From: Halisarca cf. caerulea
Taxonomy: Eukaryota > Porifera > Demospongiae > Chondrillida > Halisarcidae
DNA: 64,000 nt
Reading direction: 5' to 3'
NCBI GenBank assembly: GCA_963170055.1
Contig: CAUJGJ010000430.1
Location: forward strand, 1 to 64,000
Shown here in pieces: positions 23,320 through 38,000 of the stretch. The position numbers and the translations under genes were made by a program. Every line of letters starts with the position of its first letter. Position 1 is the stretch's first letter. The notes under the pieces are model-generated. The model had not been told where the DNA came from. It was given only the letters and a program-made list of their open reading frames with translations, and made no database searches.

Positions 23320-26300
23320 TGGATATGCTGGTGCTAATACCAATATTTGGCACTAGCACCACGCACATTCCCAGTGGACACACATGACCTTTCTGAAGTG
23401 CTGTGGGCGTATTTGTGTAGTGTTGGATATGCTGGTGCTAATAACAATATTTGGCACTAGCACCACGTACATTCCCAGTGGACACACATGAAGTTTCTGA
23501 AGTGCTGTGGGCGTATTTGTGTAGTGTTGGATATGCTGGTGCTAATACCAATATTTGGCACTAGCACCACGCACATTCCCAGTGGACACACATGAAGTTT
23601 CAGAAATGCTGTGGGCGTATTTGTGTAGTGTTGGATAGCTGGTGCTAATAGCAATATTTGGCACTAGCACCACGCACATTCCCAGTGGACACACATGAAG
23701 TTTCTGAAGTGCTGTGGGCGTATTTGTGTAGTGTTGGATATGCTGGTGCTAATACCAATATTTGGCACTAGCACCACGCACATTCCCAGTGGACACACAT
23801 GAAGTTTCTTAACTACTGTGGGCGTAATTGTGTAGTGCTGGATATGCTGGTGCTAATACCAATATTCGGCACTAGCACCACGCACATTCCCAGTGGACAC
23901 ACATGACCTTTCTGAAGTGCTGTGGGCGTATTTGTGTAGTGTTGGATATGCTGGTGCTAATAACAATATTTGGCACTAGCACCACGCACATTCCCAGTGG
24001 ACACACATGAAGTTTCTGAAGTGCTGTGGGCGTATTTGTGTAGTGTTGGATATGCTGGTGCTAATACCAATATTTGGCACTAGCACCACGCACATTCCCA
24101 GTGGACACACATGAAGTTTCTTAACTACTGTGGGCGTATTTGTGTAGTGCATGATATGCTGGTGCTAATACCAATATTTGGCACTAGCACCACGCACATT
24201 CCCAGTGGACACACATGAAGTTTCACAACAACTGTGGGCGTATTTGTGTAGTGCTGGATATGCTGTTGCTAATACCAATATTTGGCATTAGCACCACGCA
24301 CATTCCCAGTGGACACACATGACCTTTCTGAAGTGCTGTGGGCGTATGTGTGTAGTGTTGGATATGCTGGTGCTAATACCAATATTTTGCACTAGCACCA
24401 GGCACATTCCCAGTGGACACACATGACCTTTCTTAAGTGCTGTGGGCGTATTTGTGTAGTGTTGGATATGCTGGTGCTAATACCAATATTCGGCACTAGC
24501 ACCACGTACATTCTCAGTGGACACACATGACCTTTCTGAAGTGCTGTTGGCGTATTTGTGTAGTGTTGGATATGCTGGTGCTAATACCAATATTTGGCAC
24601 TAGCACCACGCACATTCCCAGTGGACACACATGACCTTTCAGAAGTGCTGTGGGCGTATGTGTGTAGTGTTGGATATGCTGGTGCTAATACCAATATTTG
24701 ACACTAGCACCACGCACATTCCCAGTGGACACACATGAAGTTTCTTAACTACTGTGGGCGTAATTGTGTAGTGCTGGATATGCTGGTGCTAATACCAATA
24801 TTTGGCACTAGCACCACGCACATTCCCAGTGGACACACATGACCTTTCTGAAGTGCTGTGGGCGTATTTGTGTAGTGTTGGATATGCTGGTGCTAATAAC
24901 AATATTTGGCACTAGCACCACGCACATTCCCAGTGGACACACATGAAGTTTCTGAAGTGCTGTGGGCGTATTTGTGTAGTGTTGGATATGCTGGTGCTAA
25001 TACCAATATTTGGCACTAGCACCACGCACATTCCCAGTGGACACACATGAAGTTTCTTAACTACTGTGGGCGTATTTGTGTAGTGCATGATATGCTGGTG
25101 CTAATACCAATATTTGGCACTAGCACCACGCACATTCCCAGTGGACACACATGAAGTTTCACAACAACTGTGGGCGTATTTATGTAGTGCTGGATATGCT
25201 GTTGCTAATACCAATATTTGGCATTAGCACCACGCACATTCCCAGTGGACACACATGACCTTTCTGAAGTGCTGTGGGCGTATTTGTGTAGTGTTGGATA
25301 TGCTGGTGCTAAAAACAATATTTGGCACTAGCACCACGCACATTCCCAGTGGACACACATGAAGTTTCTGAAGTGCTGTGGGCGTATTTGTGTAGTGTTG
25401 GATATGCTGGTGCTAATACCAATATTTGGCACTAGCACCACGCACATTCCCAGTGGACACACATGAAGTTTCTTAACTACTGTGGGCGTATTTGTGTAGT
25501 GCATGATATGCTGGTGCTAATACCAATATTTGGCACTAGCACCACGCACATTCCCAGTTGACACACATGAAGTTTCACAACAACTGTGGGCGTATTTATG
25601 TAGTGCTGGATATGCCGTTGCTAATACCAATATTTGGCATTAGCACCACGCACATTCCCAGTGGACACACATGACCTTTCTGAAGTGCTGTGGGCGTATG
25701 TGTGTAGTGTTGGATATGCTGGTGCTAATACCAATATTTTGCACTAGCACCAGGCACATTCCCAGTGGACACACATGACCTTTCTGAAGTGCTGTGGGCG
25801 TATTTGTGTAGTGTTGGATATGCTGGTGCTAATACCAATATTCGGCACTAGCACCACGTACATTCTCAGTGGACACACATGACCTTTCTGAAGTGCTGTT
25901 GGCGTATTTGTGTAGTGTTGGATATGCTGGTGCTAATACCAATATTGAGCACTAGCACCACGCACATTCCCAGTGGACAGACATGAAGTTTCTTGACTAC
26001 TGTGGGCGTATTTGTGTAGTGCTGGATATGCTGGTGCTAATACCAATATTTGGCACTAGCACCACGCACATTCCCAGTGGACACACATGAAGTTTCACAA
26101 CAACTGTGGGCGTATTTGTGTAGTGTTGGATATGCTGGTGCTAATAACAATATTTGGCACTAGCACCACGCACATTCCCAGTGGACACACATGACCTTTC
26201 AGAAGTGCTGTGGGCGTATGTGTGTAGTGTTGGATATGCTGGTGCTAATACCAATATTTGGCACTAGCACCACGCACATTCCCAGTGCACACACATGATG

Positions 26301-26596
26301 TTTCTTAACTACTGTGGGCGTATTTGTGTAATGTTGGATATGCTGGTGCTAATACCAATATTTGGTTCTAGCACCACGCACATTCCCAGTGGACACACAT
26401 GAAGTTTCTTAACTACTGTGGGCGTATTTGTGTAGTGCTGGATATGCTGTTGCTAATACCAATATTTGGCACTAGCACCACGTACATTCCCAGTGGACAC
26501 ACATGACCTTTCTGAAGTGCTGTGGGCGTATTTGTGTAGTGTTGTATATGCTGGTGCTAATACCAATATTTGGCACTAGCACCACGCACATTTCCG

Positions 26597-28051
26597 GTGG
26601 ACACACATGACCTTTCTGAAGTGCTGTGGGCGTATTTGTGTAGTGTTGGATATGCTGGTGCTAATACCAATATTTGGCACTAGCACCCCGCACATTCCCG
26701 GTGGACACACATGACCTTTCTGAAGTGCTGTGGGCGTATTTGTGTAGTGTTGGATATGCTGGTGCTAATAACAATATATGGCACTAGCACCACGCACATT
26801 CCCAGTGGACACACATGAAGTTTCTTAACTACTGTGGGCGTAATTGTGTAGTGCTGGATATGCTGGTGCTAATACCAATATTTGGCACTAGCACCACGCA
26901 CATTCCCAGTGGACACACATGACCTTTCTGAAGTGCTGTGGGCGTATTTGTGTAGTGTTGGATATGCTGGTGCTAATACCAATATTTGGCACTAGCACCA
27001 CGCACATTCCCAGTGGACACACATGAAGTTTCTGAATTGCTGTGGGCGTATTTGTGTAGTGTTGGATATGCTGGTGCTAATACCAATATTTGGCACTAGC
27101 ACCACGCACATTCCCAGTGGACACACATGAAGTTTCTGAAATGCTGTGGGCGTATTTGTGTAGTGTTGGATAGCTGGTGCTAATACCAATATTTGGCACT
27201 AGCACCACGCACATTCCCAGTGGACACACATTAAGTTTCTGAAGTGCTGTGGGCGTATTTGTGTAGTGTTGGATATGCTGGTGCTAATACCAATATTTGG
27301 CACTAGCACCACGCACATTCCCAGTGGACACACATGAAGTTTCTTAACTACTGTGGGCGTATTTGTGTAGTGCATGATATGCTGGTGCTAATACAAATAT
27401 TTTGCACTAGCACCACGCACATTCCCAGTGGACACACATGAAGTTTCTCAACAACTGTGGGCGTATTTGTGTAGTGCTGGATATGCTGTTGCTAATACCA
27501 ATATTTGGCATTAGCACCACGCACATTCCCAGTGGACACACATGACCTTTCTGAAGTGCTGTGGGCGTATGTGTGTAGTGTTGGATATGCTGGTGCTAAT
27601 ACCAATATTTTTCACTAGCACCACGCACATTCTCAGTGGACACACATGACCTTTCTGAAGTGCTGTGGGCGTATGTGTGTAGTGTTGGATATGCTGGTGC
27701 TAATACCAATATTCGGCACTAGCACCACGTACATTCTCAGTGGACACACATGACCTTTCTGAAGTGCTGTTGGCGTATTTGTGTAGTGTTGGATATGCTG
27801 GTGCTAATACCAATATTGAGCACTAGCACCACGCACATTCCCAGTGGACAGACATGAAGTTTCTTGACTACTGTGGGCGTATTTGTGTAGTGCTGGATAT
27901 GCTGGTGCTAATACCAATATTTGGCACTAGCACCACGCACATTCCCAGTGGACACACATGACCTTTCTGAAGTGCTGTGGGCGTATGTGTGTAGTGTTGG
28001 ATATGCTGGTGCTAATACCAATATTTGGCACTAGCACCAGGCACATTCCCA
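26597..28051. repeat. 1,455-bp (14-mer) nested duplication, copy 1
   Basis: Matches 28052-29014 at 1,455 bp (14 x 104 minus 1). Both contain CACCCCGCAC, the AACAATATATGG monomer, the GAATTGCTG monomer, a 103-bp monomer, ACATTAAG and CTCAACAAC. The second copy is cut short by the 5,717-bp junction. The same nested pair is at 32314-33768 and 33769-34731 in the second large copy. Confidence 0.85.
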
Positions 28052-29014
28052 GTGGACACACATGACCTTTCTGAAGTGCTGTGGGCGTATTTGTGTAGTG
28101 TTGGATATGCTGGTGCTAATACCAATATTTGGCACTAGCACCCCGCACATTCCCGGTGGACACACATGACCTTTCTGAAGTGCTGTGGGCGTATTTGTGT
28201 AGTGTTGGATATGCTGGTGCTAATAACAATATATGGCACTAGCACCACGCACATTCCCAGTGGACACACATGAAGTTTCTTAACTACTGTGGGCGTAATT
28301 GTGTAGTGCTGGATATGCTGGTGCTAATACCAATATTTGGCACTAGCACCACGCACATTCCCAGTGGACACACATGACCTTTCTGAAGTGCTGTGGGCGT
28401 ATTTGTGTAGTGTTGGATATGCTGGTGCTAATACCAATATTTGGCACTAGCACCACGCACATTCCCAGTGGACACACATGAAGTTTCTGAATTGCTGTGG
28501 GCGTATTTGTGTAGTGTTGGATATGCTGGTGCTAATACCAATATTTGGCACTAGCACCACGCACATTCCCAGTGGACACACATGAAGTTTCTGAAATGCT
28601 GTGGGCGTATTTGTGTAGTGTTGGATAGCTGGTGCTAATACCAATATTTGGCACTAGCACCACGCACATTCCCAGTGGACACACATTAAGTTTCTGAAGT
28701 GCTGTGGGCGTATTTGTGTAGTGTTGGATATGCTGGTGCTAATACCAATATTTGGCACTAGCACCACGCACATTCCCAGTGGACACACATGAAGTTTCTT
28801 AACTACTGTGGGCGTATTTGTGTAGTGCATGATATGCTGGTGCTAATACAAATATTTTGCACTAGCACCACGCACATTCCCAGTGGACACACATGAAGTT
28901 TCTCAACAACTGTGGGCGTATTTGTGTAGTGCTGGATATGCTGTTGCTAATACCAATATTTGGCATTAGCACCACGCACATTCCCAGTGGACACACATGA
29001 CCTTTCTGAAGTGC
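28052..29014. repeat. 1,455-bp nested duplication, copy 2 (truncated)
   Basis: Second nested copy, about 963 bp, ending at the junction between the two 5,717-bp units. In 52742-58755 this second copy is absent: the sequence passes instead into the 43-kb type. It therefore arose after that lineage split and before the 5,717-bp duplication (inference). Confidence 0.82.
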
Positions 29015-29036
29015 TGTTGGCGTATTTGTGTAGTGT

Positions 29037-32000
29037 TGGATATGCTGGTGCTAATACCAATATTTGGCACTAGCACCACGCACATTCCCAGTGGACACAC
29101 ATGACCTTTCTGAAGTGCTGTGGGCGTATTTGTGTAGTGTTGGATATGCTGGTGCTAATAACAATATTTGGCACTAGCACCACGTACATTCCCAGTGGAC
29201 ACACATGAAGTTTCTGAAGTGCTGTGGGCGTATTTGTGTAGTGTTGGATATGCTGGTGCTAATACCAATATTTGGCACTAGCACCACGCACATTCCCAGT
29301 GGACACACATGAAGTTTCAGAAATGCTGTGGGCGTATTTGTGTAGTGTTGGATAGCTGGTGCTAATAGCAATATTTGGCACTAGCACCACGCACATTCCC
29401 AGTGGACACACATGAAGTTTCTGAAGTGCTGTGGGCGTATTTGTGTAGTGTTGGATATGCTGGTGCTAATACCAATATTTGGCACTAGCACCACGCACAT
29501 TCCCAGTGGACACACATGAAGTTTCTTAACTACTGTGGGCGTAATTGTGTAGTGCTGGATATGCTGGTGCTAATACCAATATTCGGCACTAGCACCACGC
29601 ACATTCCCAGTGGACACACATGACCTTTCTGAAGTGCTGTGGGCGTATTTGTGTAGTGTTGGATATGCTGGTGCTAATAACAATATTTGGCACTAGCACC
29701 ACGCACATTCCCAGTGGACACACATGAAGTTTCTGAAGTGCTGTGGGCGTATTTGTGTAGTGTTGGATATGCTGGTGCTAATACCAATATTTGGCACTAG
29801 CACCACGCACATTCCCAGTGGACACACATGAAGTTTCTTAACTACTGTGGGCGTATTTGTGTAGTGCATGATATGCTGGTGCTAATACCAATATTTGGCA
29901 CTAGCACCACGCACATTCCCAGTGGACACACATGAAGTTTCACAACAACTGTGGGCGTATTTGTGTAGTGCTGGATATGCTGTTGCTAATACCAATATTT
30001 GGCATTAGCACCACGCACATTCCCAGTGGACACACATGACCTTTCTGAAGTGCTGTGGGCGTATGTGTGTAGTGTTGGATATGCTGGTGCTAATACCAAT
30101 ATTTTGCACTAGCACCAGGCACATTCCCAGTGGACACACATGACCTTTCTTAAGTGCTGTGGGCGTATTTGTGTAGTGTTGGATATGCTGGTGCTAATAC
30201 CAATATTCGGCACTAGCACCACGTACATTCTCAGTGGACACACATGACCTTTCTGAAGTGCTGTTGGCGTATTTGTGTAGTGTTGGATATGCTGGTGCTA
30301 ATACCAATATTTGGCACTAGCACCACGCACATTCCCAGTGGACACACATGACCTTTCAGAAGTGCTGTGGGCGTATGTGTGTAGTGTTGGATATGCTGGT
30401 GCTAATACCAATATTTGACACTAGCACCACGCACATTCCCAGTGGACACACATGAAGTTTCTTAACTACTGTGGGCGTAATTGTGTAGTGCTGGATATGC
30501 TGGTGCTAATACCAATATTTGGCACTAGCACCACGCACATTCCCAGTGGACACACATGACCTTTCTGAAGTGCTGTGGGCGTATTTGTGTAGTGTTGGAT
30601 ATGCTGGTGCTAATAACAATATTTGGCACTAGCACCACGCACATTCCCAGTGGACACACATGAAGTTTCTGAAGTGCTGTGGGCGTATTTGTGTAGTGTT
30701 GGATATGCTGGTGCTAATACCAATATTTGGCACTAGCACCACGCACATTCCCAGTGGACACACATGAAGTTTCTTAACTACTGTGGGCGTATTTGTGTAG
30801 TGCATGATATGCTGGTGCTAATACCAATATTTGGCACTAGCACCACGCACATTCCCAGTGGACACACATGAAGTTTCACAACAACTGTGGGCGTATTTAT
30901 GTAGTGCTGGATATGCTGTTGCTAATACCAATATTTGGCATTAGCACCACGCACATTCCCAGTGGACACACATGACCTTTCTGAAGTGCTGTGGGCGTAT
31001 TTGTGTAGTGTTGGATATGCTGGTGCTAAAAACAATATTTGGCACTAGCACCACGCACATTCCCAGTGGACACACATGAAGTTTCTGAAGTGCTGTGGGC
31101 GTATTTGTGTAGTGTTGGATATGCTGGTGCTAATACCAATATTTGGCACTAGCACCACGCACATTCCCAGTGGACACACATGAAGTTTCTTAACTACTGT
31201 GGGCGTATTTGTGTAGTGCATGATATGCTGGTGCTAATACCAATATTTGGCACTAGCACCACGCACATTCCCAGTTGACACACATGAAGTTTCACAACAA
31301 CTGTGGGCGTATTTATGTAGTGCTGGATATGCCGTTGCTAATACCAATATTTGGCATTAGCACCACGCACATTCCCAGTGGACACACATGACCTTTCTGA
31401 AGTGCTGTGGGCGTATGTGTGTAGTGTTGGATATGCTGGTGCTAATACCAATATTTTGCACTAGCACCAGGCACATTCCCAGTGGACACACATGACCTTT
31501 CTGAAGTGCTGTGGGCGTATTTGTGTAGTGTTGGATATGCTGGTGCTAATACCAATATTCGGCACTAGCACCACGTACATTCTCAGTGGACACACATGAC
31601 CTTTCTGAAGTGCTGTTGGCGTATTTGTGTAGTGTTGGATATGCTGGTGCTAATACCAATATTGAGCACTAGCACCACGCACATTCCCAGTGGACAGACA
31701 TGAAGTTTCTTGACTACTGTGGGCGTATTTGTGTAGTGCTGGATATGCTGGTGCTAATACCAATATTTGGCACTAGCACCACGCACATTCCCAGTGGACA
31801 CACATGAAGTTTCACAACAACTGTGGGCGTATTTGTGTAGTGTTGGATATGCTGGTGCTAATAACAATATTTGGCACTAGCACCACGCACATTCCCAGTG
31901 GACACACATGACCTTTCAGAAGTGCTGTGGGCGTATGTGTGTAGTGTTGGATATGCTGGTGCTAATACCAATATTTGGCACTAGCACCACGCACATTCCC

Positions 32001-34753
32001 AGTGCACACACATGATGTTTCTTAACTACTGTGGGCGTATTTGTGTAATGTTGGATATGCTGGTGCTAATACCAATATTTGGTTCTAGCACCACGCACAT
32101 TCCCAGTGGACACACATGAAGTTTCTTAACTACTGTGGGCGTATTTGTGTAGTGCTGGATATGCTGTTGCTAATACCAATATTTGGCACTAGCACCACGT
32201 ACATTCCCAGTGGACACACATGACCTTTCTGAAGTGCTGTGGGCGTATTTGTGTAGTGTTGTATATGCTGGTGCTAATACCAATATTTGGCACTAGCACC
32301 ACGCACATTTCCGGTGGACACACATGACCTTTCTGAAGTGCTGTGGGCGTATTTGTGTAGTGTTGGATATGCTGGTGCTAATACCAATATTTGGCACTAG
32401 CACCCCGCACATTCCCGGTGGACACACATGACCTTTCTGAAGTGCTGTGGGCGTATTTGTGTAGTGTTGGATATGCTGGTGCTAATAACAATATATGGCA
32501 CTAGCACCACGCACATTCCCAGTGGACACACATGAAGTTTCTTAACTACTGTGGGCGTAATTGTGTAGTGCTGGATATGCTGGTGCTAATACCAATATTT
32601 GGCACTAGCACCACGCACATTCCCAGTGGACACACATGACCTTTCTGAAGTGCTGTGGGCGTATTTGTGTAGTGTTGGATATGCTGGTGCTAATACCAAT
32701 ATTTGGCACTAGCACCACGCACATTCCCAGTGGACACACATGAAGTTTCTGAATTGCTGTGGGCGTATTTGTGTAGTGTTGGATATGCTGGTGCTAATAC
32801 CAATATTTGGCACTAGCACCACGCACATTCCCAGTGGACACACATGAAGTTTCTGAAATGCTGTGGGCGTATTTGTGTAGTGTTGGATAGCTGGTGCTAA
32901 TACCAATATTTGGCACTAGCACCACGCACATTCCCAGTGGACACACATTAAGTTTCTGAAGTGCTGTGGGCGTATTTGTGTAGTGTTGGATATGCTGGTG
33001 CTAATACCAATATTTGGCACTAGCACCACGCACATTCCCAGTGGACACACATGAAGTTTCTTAACTACTGTGGGCGTATTTGTGTAGTGCATGATATGCT
33101 GGTGCTAATACAAATATTTTGCACTAGCACCACGCACATTCCCAGTGGACACACATGAAGTTTCTCAACAACTGTGGGCGTATTTGTGTAGTGCTGGATA
33201 TGCTGTTGCTAATACCAATATTTGGCATTAGCACCACGCACATTCCCAGTGGACACACATGACCTTTCTGAAGTGCTGTGGGCGTATGTGTGTAGTGTTG
33301 GATATGCTGGTGCTAATACCAATATTTTTCACTAGCACCACGCACATTCTCAGTGGACACACATGACCTTTCTGAAGTGCTGTGGGCGTATGTGTGTAGT
33401 GTTGGATATGCTGGTGCTAATACCAATATTCGGCACTAGCACCACGTACATTCTCAGTGGACACACATGACCTTTCTGAAGTGCTGTTGGCGTATTTGTG
33501 TAGTGTTGGATATGCTGGTGCTAATACCAATATTGAGCACTAGCACCACGCACATTCCCAGTGGACAGACATGAAGTTTCTTGACTACTGTGGGCGTATT
33601 TGTGTAGTGCTGGATATGCTGGTGCTAATACCAATATTTGGCACTAGCACCACGCACATTCCCAGTGGACACACATGACCTTTCTGAAGTGCTGTGGGCG
33701 TATGTGTGTAGTGTTGGATATGCTGGTGCTAATACCAATATTTGGCACTAGCACCAGGCACATTCCCAGTGGACACACATGACCTTTCTGAAGTGCTGTG
33801 GGCGTATTTGTGTAGTGTTGGATATGCTGGTGCTAATACCAATATTTGGCACTAGCACCCCGCACATTCCCGGTGGACACACATGACCTTTCTGAAGTGC
33901 TGTGGGCGTATTTGTGTAGTGTTGGATATGCTGGTGCTAATAACAATATATGGCACTAGCACCACGCACATTCCCAGTGGACACACATGAAGTTTCTTAA
34001 CTACTGTGGGCGTAATTGTGTAGTGCTGGATATGCTGGTGCTAATACCAATATTTGGCACTAGCACCACGCACATTCCCAGTGGACACACATGACCTTTC
34101 TGAAGTGCTGTGGGCGTATTTGTGTAGTGTTGGATATGCTGGTGCTAATACCAATATTTGGCACTAGCACCACGCACATTCCCAGTGGACACACATGAAG
34201 TTTCTGAATTGCTGTGGGCGTATTTGTGTAGTGTTGGATATGCTGGTGCTAATACCAATATTTGGCACTAGCACCACGCACATTCCCAGTGGACACACAT
34301 GAAGTTTCTGAAATGCTGTGGGCGTATTTGTGTAGTGTTGGATAGCTGGTGCTAATACCAATATTTGGCACTAGCACCACGCACATTCCCAGTGGACACA
34401 CATTAAGTTTCTGAAGTGCTGTGGGCGTATTTGTGTAGTGTTGGATATGCTGGTGCTAATACCAATATTTGGCACTAGCACCACGCACATTCCCAGTGGA
34501 CACACATGAAGTTTCTTAACTACTGTGGGCGTATTTGTGTAGTGCATGATATGCTGGTGCTAATACAAATATTTTGCACTAGCACCACGCACATTCCCAG
34601 TGGACACACATGAAGTTTCTCAACAACTGTGGGCGTATTTGTGTAGTGCTGGATATGCTGTTGCTAATACCAATATTTGGCATTAGCACCACGCACATTC
34701 CCAGTGGACACACATGACCTTTCTGAAGTGCTGTGGGCGTATGTGTGTAGTGT
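29037..34753. repeat. 5,717-bp (55-mer) tandem duplication, copy 2
   Basis: Counterpart of 23320-29036, including the nested 1,455-bp pair and three 103-bp monomers. Similarity to copy 1 across the junction continues to about 34774, where ATTTTTCAC replaces ATTTGGCAC. This is the largest near-identical tandem unit in the window and by inference among the most recent events. Confidence 0.93.
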
Positions 34754-35099
34754 TGGATATGCTGGTGCTAATACCAATATTTTTCACTAGCACCACGCAC
34801 ATTCTCAGTGGACACACATGACCTTTCTGAAGTGCTGTGGGCGTATGTGTGTAGTGTTGGATATGCTGGTGCTAATACCAATATTCGGCACTAGCACCAC
34901 GTACATTCTCAGTGGACACACATGACCTTTCTGAAGTGCTGTTGGCGTATTTGTGTAGTGTTGGATATGCTGGTGCTAATACCAATATTGAGCACTAGCA
35001 CCACGCACATTCCCAGTGGACAGACATGAAGTTTCTTGACTACTGTGGGCGTATTTGTGTAGTGCTGGATATGCTGGTGCTAATACCAATATTTGGCAC
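34754..35099. repeat. Bridge between the 5,717-bp and 4,159-bp tandem units
   Basis: About three monomers of the six-monomer cassette (ATTCGG/ACGTACATTCTCAG, ATTGAG, then GACAGACATGAAGTTTCTTGAC). They match 33.3-33.65 kb at an offset of 1,455 bp. No unique sequence. Confidence 0.75.
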
Positions 35100-38000
35100 T
35101 AGCACCACGCACATTCCCAGTGGACACACATGACCTTTCTGAAGTGCTGTGGGCGTATGTGTGTAGTGTTGGATATGCTGGTGCTAATACCAATATTTGG
35201 CACTAGCACCAGGCACATTCCCAGTGGACACACATGACCTTTCTGAAGTGCTGTGGGCGTATTAGTGTAGTGTTGGATATGCTGGTGCTAATACCAATAT
35301 TCGGCACTAGCACCACGTACATTCTCAGTGGACACACATGACCTTTCTGAAGTGCTGTTGGCGTATTTGTGTAGTGTTGGATATGCTGGTGCTAATACCA
35401 ATATTGAGCACTAGCACCACGCACATTCCCAGTGGACAGACATGAAGTTTCTTGACTACTGTGGGCGTATTTGTGTAGTGCTGGATATGCTGGTGCTAAT
35501 ACCAATATTTGGCACTAGCACCACGCACATTCCCAGTGGACACACATGAAGTTTCACAACAACTGTGGGCGTATTTGTGTAGTGTTGGATATGCTGGTGC
35601 TAATAACAATATTTGGCACTAGCACCACGCACATTCCCTGTGGACACACATGAAGTTTTTGAAGTGCTGTGGGCGTATTTGTGTAGTGTTGGATATGCTG
35701 GTGCTAATACCAATATTTGGCACTAGCACCACGCACATTCCCAGTGGACACACATGAAGTTTCTGAAGTGCTGTGGGCGTATTTGTGTAGTGTTGGATAT
35801 GCTGGTGCTAATACCAATATTTGGAACTAGCACCACGCACATTCCCGGTGGACACACATGAAGTTTCTTAACTACTGTGGGCGTATTTGCGTAGTGCTGG
35901 ATATGCTGGTGCTAATACCAATATTTGGCACTAGCACCACGCACATTCCCAGTGGACACACATGAAGTTTCATAACAACTGTGGGCGTATTTGTGTAGTG
36001 CTGGATATGCTGGTGCTAATACCAATATTTGGCACTAGCACCACGCACATTCCCAGTGGACACACATGACCTTTCTGAAGTGCTGTGGGCGTATTTGTGT
36101 AGTGTTGGATATGCTGGTGCTAATACCAATATTTGGCACTAGCACCACGCACATTCCCGGTGGACACACATGACCTTTCTGAAGTGCTGTGGGCGTATTT
36201 GTGTAGTGTTGGATATGCTGGTGCTAATACCAATATTTGGCACTAGCACCACGCACATTCCCCGTGGACACACATGACCTTTCTGAAGTGCTGTGGGCGT
36301 GTTTGTGTAGTGTTGGATATGCTGGTGCTAATACCAATATTTGGCACTAGCACCACGCACATTCCCGGTGGACACACATGACCTTTCTGAAGTGCTGTGG
36401 GCGTATTTGTGTAGTGTTGGATATGCTGGTGCTAATAACAATATATGGCTCTAGCACCACGCACATTCCCAGTGGACACACATGAAGTTTCTTAACTACT
36501 GTGGGCGTATTTGTGTAGTGCTGGATATGCTGGTGCTAATACCAATATTTGGCACTAGCACCACGCACATTCCCAGTGGACACACATGACCTTTCTGAAG
36601 TGCTGTGGGCGTATTTGTGTAGTGTTGGATATGCTGGTGCTAATACCAATATTTGGCACTAGCACCACGCACATTCCCAGTGGACACACATGAAGTTTCT
36701 GAAGTTCTGTTGGTGTATTTGTGTAGTGTTGGATATGCTGGTGCTAATACCAATATTTGGCACTAGCACCACGCACATTCCCAGTGCACACACATGATGT
36801 TTGTTAACTACTGTGGGCGTATTTGTGTAATGTTGGATATGCTGGTGCTAATACCAATATTTGGCACTAGCACCACGCACATTCCCAGTGGACACACATG
36901 AAGTTTCTTAACTACTGTGGGCGTATTTGTGTAGTGTTGGATATGCTGGTGCTAATACCAATATTTGGCACTAGCACCACGTACATTCCCAGTGGACACA
37001 CATGACCTTTCTGAAGTGCTGTGGGCGTATTTGTGTAGTGTTGTATATGCTGGTGCTAATACCAATATTTGGCACTAGCACCACGCACATTCCCAGTGGA
37101 CACACATGACCTTTCTGAAGTGCTGTGGACGTATTTGTGTAGTGTTGGATATGCTGGTGCTAATACCAATATTTGGCACTAGCACCACGCACATTCCCAG
37201 TGGACACACATGACCTTTCAGAAGTGCTGTGGGCGTATGTGTGTAGTGTTGGATATGCTGGTGCTAATACCAATATTTGGCACTAGCACCACGCACATTC
37301 CCAGTGCACACACATGATGTTTCTTAACTACTGTGGGCGTATTTGTGTAATGTTGGATATGCTGGTGCTAATACCAATATTTGGCACTAGCACCACGCAC
37401 ATTCCCAGTGGACACACATGAAGTTTCTTAACTACAGTGGGCGTATTTGTGTAGTGCTGGATATGCTGGTGCTAATACCAATATTTGGCACTAGCACCAC
37501 GTACATTCCCAGTGGACACACATGACCTTTCTGAAGTGCTGTGGGCGTATTTGTGTAGTGTTGTATATGCTGGTGCTAATACCAATATTTGGCACTAGCA
37601 CCACGCACATTTCCGGTGGACACACATGACCTTTCTGAAGTGCTGTGGGCGTATTTGTGTAGTGTTGGATATGCTGGTGCTAATACCAATATTTGGCACT
37701 AGCACCCCGCACATTCCCGGTGGACACACATGACCTTTCTGAAGTGCTGTGGGCGTATTTGTGTAGTGTTGGATATGCTGGTGCTAATAACAATATATGG
37801 CACTAGCACCACGCACATTCCCAGTGGACACACATGAAGTTTCTTAACTACTGTGGGCGTCATTGTGTAGTGCTGGATATGCTGGTGCTAATACCAATAT
37901 TTGGCACTAGCACCACGCACATTCCCAGTGGACACACATGACCTTTCTGAAGTGCTGTGGGCGTATTTGTGTAGTGTTGGATATGCTGGTGCTAATACCA

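Larger units (their letters stand above)
23320..29036. repeat. 5,717-bp (55-mer) tandem duplication, copy 1
   Basis: Matches 29037-34753 at exactly 5,717 bp (55 x 104 minus three 1-bp-short monomers). Every rare marker I compared is shared in phase: CTTAAGTGC, TTTGACACTAG, CTAAAAACAAT, CAGTTGACAC, ATGCCGTTGC, TTTGGTTCTAG, GAATTGCTG, ACATTAAG, CTCAACAAC and ATTTTTCAC. The left edge is a C/T mismatch at 23319/29036. Near the right end (29015-29036) copy 1 reads GCTGTTGGCGTATTTG where copy 2 reads GCTGTGGGCGTATGTG, locating the exchange junction. Confidence 0.93.
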
